NCBI GenBank assembly: GCA_902783925.1
Contig: CACZSV010000080.1
Span: 1 to 7,480, forward strand
Reading direction: 5' to 3'
Length of the DNA: 7,480 bases
Source: an uncultured Coriobacteriaceae bacterium
Lineage (GTDB): Bacteria > Actinomycetota > Coriobacteriia > Coriobacteriales > QAMH01
Position 1 is the stretch's first letter. Each line of letters starts with the position of its first letter. The notes under the pieces were generated by a model, which ran no database searches, had not been told where the DNA came from, and saw only the letters and a program-made list of their open reading frames with translations. Shown here in pieces: positions 6,001-7,480 of this stretch. Both the position numbers and the translations under genes were made by a program.

Positions 6001-6492
6001 TCAGATGCACGCGGCGAGCAGAAGATCGCCCATGATGAAATCCAAGTGGACGTCCCCATGGACTTCTTTATTCCGGAGGAATATATCCCGGCGGCAGACG
6101 AGCGGGTGCTGTTTTACCGAAGAATCGCTGCCGCAGAGACGGCGCAAGATGTCGAACGCGTCGAAACGCAGATGCAATCGCGTTTTGGAGGCCTGCCCGC
6201 ATCGGCTCAGAATATGTGCGAGCGCGCGCGCATCAAGGCGCTTGCTGCAGAGTGCGGGGTGGCATCGGTAACGCAGACGGGCGGCAAGCTCGTGATTGCA
6301 CCGGTGGAAAAGCGCCTGAAGGAAGCGGCGATGAAGAGCGCCGACGCAAAGGGCGTGCTTGAGGCAGCAGGGGCGCTTTATTTTGCAAAATCGAAAAAAT
6401 ACAGTATTCGTGTTGCCAAAGGTGAGCCCGTGTTAAGTATCGCGCTCGACGTCGTGAGTGCGCTTGCCCACGTCGCGCAAGACAACGAGTAG
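3028..6492 (+). CDS. mfd: Transcription-repair coupling factor Mfd
   Basis: Mfd binds RNA polymerase stalled at DNA lesions, pushes it off with its ATP-driven DNA translocase, and recruits UvrA for nucleotide excision repair. The 1154-residue product is full length (E. coli has 1148). An N-terminal UvrB-like module spans about 20-330, with a degenerate nucleotide fold and no Walker A. It includes the YPERTDMPWQD segment near 92-102 and the GDTIDVFG strand at 187-194. The RNA-polymerase-interacting CarD-like domain spans about 485-545 (YQPGDYVVHSTHGIALFKG). The translocase follows: Walker A GDVGFGKTE (636-644, Lys642), PTTILAQQH, DEEQ box (737-740), LSATPIPRT (762-770), TTIVESGLDNP (876-886) and GRVGRS (909-914). 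The C-terminal TRCF domain, about 1007-1100, masks UvrA binding in the resting state. A stop at 2974-2976 and no start codon between it and 3028 fix ATG 3028. It is monocistronic with terminators behind it. Confidence 0.97.
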   Translation: MLIDRLQHLLFSAETIRPVLRKLEEGEDAALGIVASVRPFVVASLYARDPRPIFVVVSGNDAAERFANTVAAFIGRKNVCVYPERTDMPWQDVRADHTVVGARTCAIGLLALGRPVVIVASARSLLRKLAPASGNVFAPLVVTRENGVVDAGVGEILPYEDVAGALVSRGYERLEELDGPGTFAQHGDTIDVFGSGMTAPVRIEFFGDDVDGLRRVVATTGQTIGELDEAEIWPAREFAVSASGIVRLRQSLKAELATKRDVVDKVAMLEEGVPFGDMDRFAPHLYKSMDQPIVHAARNALVVIAEPRSLFDDAAHRYDEISAMAREAGVSQGELDGLFAAPAKMDFGSRQRLTLQSIMRAGGHVDADISIERPSVAGREEKLYSLIHAQVNSGNYTLFSVPDRRAREDFELAFGDYSIPFVETLDKGGKALDNRYLNITDIDVPSGFIIPDAKLAIISIGDLSRRGSGKQSAKKIDITEVTFPYQPGDYVVHSTHGIALFKGMVKQETAGVERDYLLLAYAEGDKLYVPVEQIDRVTRYVGPDGSSPRLTRLHTADWTRAMGKARKSAKKLAFDLVDLYARRSSVKGFTYSSDTVWQEEMEQIFPYEETPDQLKAIADVKADMESDRPMDRLICGDVGFGKTEVALRAAFKAVSDSRQVMILCPTTILAQQHFTTFNDRFSPFDIRVEVLSRFRTGAQQKEALEGFASGTVDVLVGTHRLLSRDVNPKNLGLVIIDEEQRFGVGHKEQLKNLRESVDVLTLSATPIPRTLQMSLSGVRDMSLIVTPPPNRRPVQVHVGEWDEDIVSGAIRREMERGGQVYYVSNRVRTIDDALERVEAAAPEARVGVAHGKMGAKQIEAIMEQFSAGEIDVLIATTIVESGLDNPHTNTLIIEDSQRLGLAQLYQLKGRVGRSSMQAYAFFLFPAEKPLTEEATARLEAIGEFTDLGSGMKVAMKDLEIRGAGSLLGAEQSGNMSAVGFDLFASMLADAVSDARGEQKIAHDEIQVDVPMDFFIPEEYIPAADERVLFYRRIAAAETAQDVERVETQMQSRFGGLPASAQNMCERARIKALAAECGVASVTQTGGKLVIAPVEKRLKEAAMKSADAKGVLEAAGALYFAKSKKYSIRVAKGEPVLSIALDVVSALAHVAQDNE

Positions 6493-6592
6493 CATAAACG
6501 CAGCGTTTTATGAGAGCGGGCGTCGCGGGAATGCTGTAGAGACGGTTTTTACCCGCCCGCGGAAATGAGTTGGCAGGAACGGACTCATAAAT
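6493..6592 (+). other. Hairpin cluster immediately after mfd
   Basis: CATAAACGC and GCGTTTTATG nearly mirror each other directly after the stop codon (6493-6512, one bulged base). GCGGGCG (6516-6522) mirrors CGCCCGC (6554-6560) across a 31-base loop that contains a T5 run. AAATGAGTTG (6563-6572) with ACTCAT (6583-6588) repeats the start and end of the hairpin behind rlmH. These may protect the 3' end or help termination ahead of the main terminator. Confidence 0.4.
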
Positions 6593-6626
6593 CGTCCGGC
6601 GCACACTTCGCGTGCCGGACGTTTCT
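6593..6626 (+). terminator. Rho-independent terminator of mfd
   Basis: CGTCCGGC (6593-6600) is perfectly mirrored by GCCGGACG (6614-6621), with two more possible inner pairs including a wobble, followed directly by TTTCT (6622-6626). It lies 100 bases past the mfd stop codon, on the same strand and with no gene between. The T run is short but the stem is strong. Confidence 0.75.
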
Positions 6627-6744
6627 CATGCCGCACATACCGCCCTATATCCTGTGCCCATTCCTATTTTTCCGATTTCAAATTGCTTGAAATCATTCAT
6701 ATCAGCATAGCGTAATATATACATATGTATGCATTTTTCATACT
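6627..6744. other. AT-rich spacer with two small palindromes
   Basis: This stretch is markedly richer in A and T than both sides. GATTTCAA (6674-6681) mirrors TTGAAATC (6687-6694) around a five-base centre. ATACATATGTAT (6719-6730) is a perfect 12-bp palindrome. Either could be an operator, but no intact gene follows directly, since the next coding sequence is a fragment without a start. Confidence 0.4.
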
Positions 6745-6924
6745 GGCTGGAGCTACGAGGGCGTCGGCTGGACGGCCCCCGCCGCAAGCGAGACGCCGGT
6801 CTACCGCCTGTACTCGGGCACCGACCACCACTACACGGCGAGCGCCGAGGAGAACGACTGGCTCGTGAGCCTGGGCTGGCAGGCCGAGGGCATCGGCTGG
6901 TACGGCGTGATGGTCCTCAAGTAG
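6745..6924 (+). pseudogene. Truncated 3' fragment of a DUF5648-repeat surface protein
   Basis: Read from GGC 6745 the frame gives GWSYEGVGWTAP, then ETPVYRLYSGTDHHYTASAE, then GWQAEGIGWYGVMVLK and TAG at 6922-6924. This is the pattern of DUF5648 repeats, found near the C-terminus of secreted or surface proteins of gut bacteria, often after enzymatic or adhesive domains: a YRLY-(N/S)-G...HHYT unit, then GW-EGIGW. One complete unit and the end of a preceding one are present. The frame is open back to 6691 but has no ATG, GTG or TTG start or ribosome binding site there, and the GC-rich coding stretch begins abruptly at 6745 after AT-rich DNA. The N-terminal part of the gene has been lost by deletion or rearrangement, leaving a non-functional tail with its original terminator. 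Confidence 0.7.
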
Positions 6925-6948
6925 CGCCGCACGTCAAAGCACGGCCTC

Positions 6949-6981
6949 GTGCGCCCGGCACCCTTGCGGTGCCGGGCGCAC
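6949..6981 (+). terminator. Strong hairpin terminator behind the DUF5648 fragment
   Basis: GTGCGCCCGGCAC (6949-6961) is perfectly mirrored by GTGCCGGGCGCAC (6969-6981) around a seven-base loop, followed by TACTCTTTG. The 13-bp GC-rich stem lies 24 bases after the stop of the fragment. It appears to be the original terminator of the truncated gene. Confidence 0.75.
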
Positions 6982-7210
6982 TACTCTTTGCACCGAGTTA
7001 TTCGCCGGGGGCTCTTATCGACCCCGCCTCGTAGGGTCTTGTCTGTCGAATGGGAGAGGGGCGTGGCTTCGTTCCGCTTCGCGTCCCATGAAGCGACTCT
7101 TCCCGCATGCCCGATTTCGCATCTGCAAACGGTCGGTTGGTAGCACTGTTTTTGTTCTCGTTTTGAACGTACAATGTAGTGCAGTAACACACGTCGCAAA
7201 GGGGGCTTTC
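6982..7210 (+). promoter_or_regulatory. Upstream region and putative promoter of the clostripain-like gene
   Basis: Bases 6982-7140 show no gene; one weak hairpin, CGCTTC (7074-7079) with GAAGCG (7090-7095), is present. TACAAT at 7170-7175 is a good -10 candidate, but the matching -35 position carries only TGTTTT (7147-7152, 17-base spacer). The expected transcription start would leave a leader of roughly 30 bases carrying AAAGGGGG (7198-7205), a good ribosome binding site for the ATG at 7211. Confidence 0.45.
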
Positions 7211-7480
7211 ATGAATTCGAGGATCGCGACGAGAGCAAAGCATCTTTTGATTGCCTTTGGCATGTCGCTTGTAATGGTCACAATGCTCTTTTGTGGCATC
7301 TGTTCGACCTCGGCATGGGCAGGCAACAGCAGCGTTACGCGCACGATCATGATCTACATGGACGGCGGCGCCTCCGAGGCGAACACGGGCGTATGCAGCA
7401 CCATAATCAAGGAGTACCTGCACGCGAGCTTCAACCGGGACAACTTCCGCATCATCGTGATGACCGGCGGTTCGAGCAAA
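7211..7480 (+). CDS. Exported clostripain-family (peptidase C11) protein, N-terminal part
   Basis: The frame runs from ATG 7211 to the window end, giving 90 residues. Residues 1-37 form a signal peptide: basic N-region (Arg4, Arg8, Lys10, His11), hydrophobic core (12-31) and an AWA cleavage site before Gly38. No lipobox Cys follows at the cleavage point, so the mature N-terminus is probably not lipidated. The mature part begins with TRTIMIYMDGGASE (43-56), TIIKEYLHASF and IIVMTGGSS (81-89), matching the start of the C11 clostripain fold, where related proteins usually read IMIYM-C/D-G-S-LE and end a strand with TGG. C11 enzymes are calcium-stimulated, self-processing cysteine proteases that cut after Arg or Lys. 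The catalytic His and Cys lie beyond the window, so activity cannot be judged. AAAGGGGG supports the start. Confidence 0.75.
   Translation, partial: MNSRIATRAKHLLIAFGMSLVMVTMLFCGICSTSAWAGNSSVTRTIMIYMDGGASEANTGVCSTIIKEYLHASFNRDNFRIIVMTGGSSK

Noticed and set aside
6729..7034. Plus-strand open frame of 101 codons starting at ATG 6729
   Set aside because: It is out of phase with the recognisable DUF5648 frame and reads through the strong terminator at 6949-6981. Its Arg/Pro/Gly-rich product is a frame-shift shadow.
7152..7168. SOS-type operator ahead of the clostripain-like gene (GTTC...GAAC)
   Set aside because: The half-sites are in the opposite arrangement to the Gram-positive GAAC-N4-GTTC box and the match is only four bases per arm.

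Overview
The window looks like a chromosomal segment of a gut- or oral-type actinobacterium, most likely class Coriobacteriia. The evidence is protein character (an actinobacterial-style trigger factor C-terminus, a full-length Mfd, a DUF5648-type repeat fragment and a secreted clostripain-like protein), moderate GC with GC-rich third codon positions in the large genes, and an mfd start that appears leaderless. The taxonomic call is inference from gene style only; no rRNA is present.

Layout. Positions 1-474 (+) hold the 3' end of trigger factor (tig). Positions 475-940 are a gene-free stretch rich in decayed inverted and direct repeats. A minus-strand gene (990-1772) with its own rho-independent terminator (941-964) encodes a second protein that aligns without gaps to the trigger factor C-terminal domain but lacks the ribosome-binding and PPIase domains. 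It is divergent from rlmH (1850-2287, +) across a 77-bp AT-rich spacer holding a 10-bp palindrome. An unusual three-segment hairpin region follows rlmH (2316-2373). Positions 2374-3027 carry no secure gene but contain a 163-bp element with 26-bp imperfect terminal inverted repeats (2567-2729) and a possible short decayed minus-strand coding remnant (2751-3007). mfd fills 3028-6492 (+) and is followed by hairpins and a terminator (6593-6626). An AT-rich segment then abuts a GC-rich, startless 3' fragment of a DUF5648 repeat protein (6745-6924) with a strong terminator (6949-6981). The last gene, from 7211 and cut by the window end, encodes the N-terminus of an exported clostripain-family (C11) protein.

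Functionally the core genes are housekeeping: nascent-chain folding (tig), 23S rRNA modification (rlmH) and transcription-coupled repair (mfd). The accessory signal lies in the intergenic repeats, the orphan trigger-factor-like protein, and the secreted-protein region at the right end. I see no complete undescribed multi-gene system; the most interesting items are the trigger-factor-derived orphan gene and the 163-bp MITE-like element.
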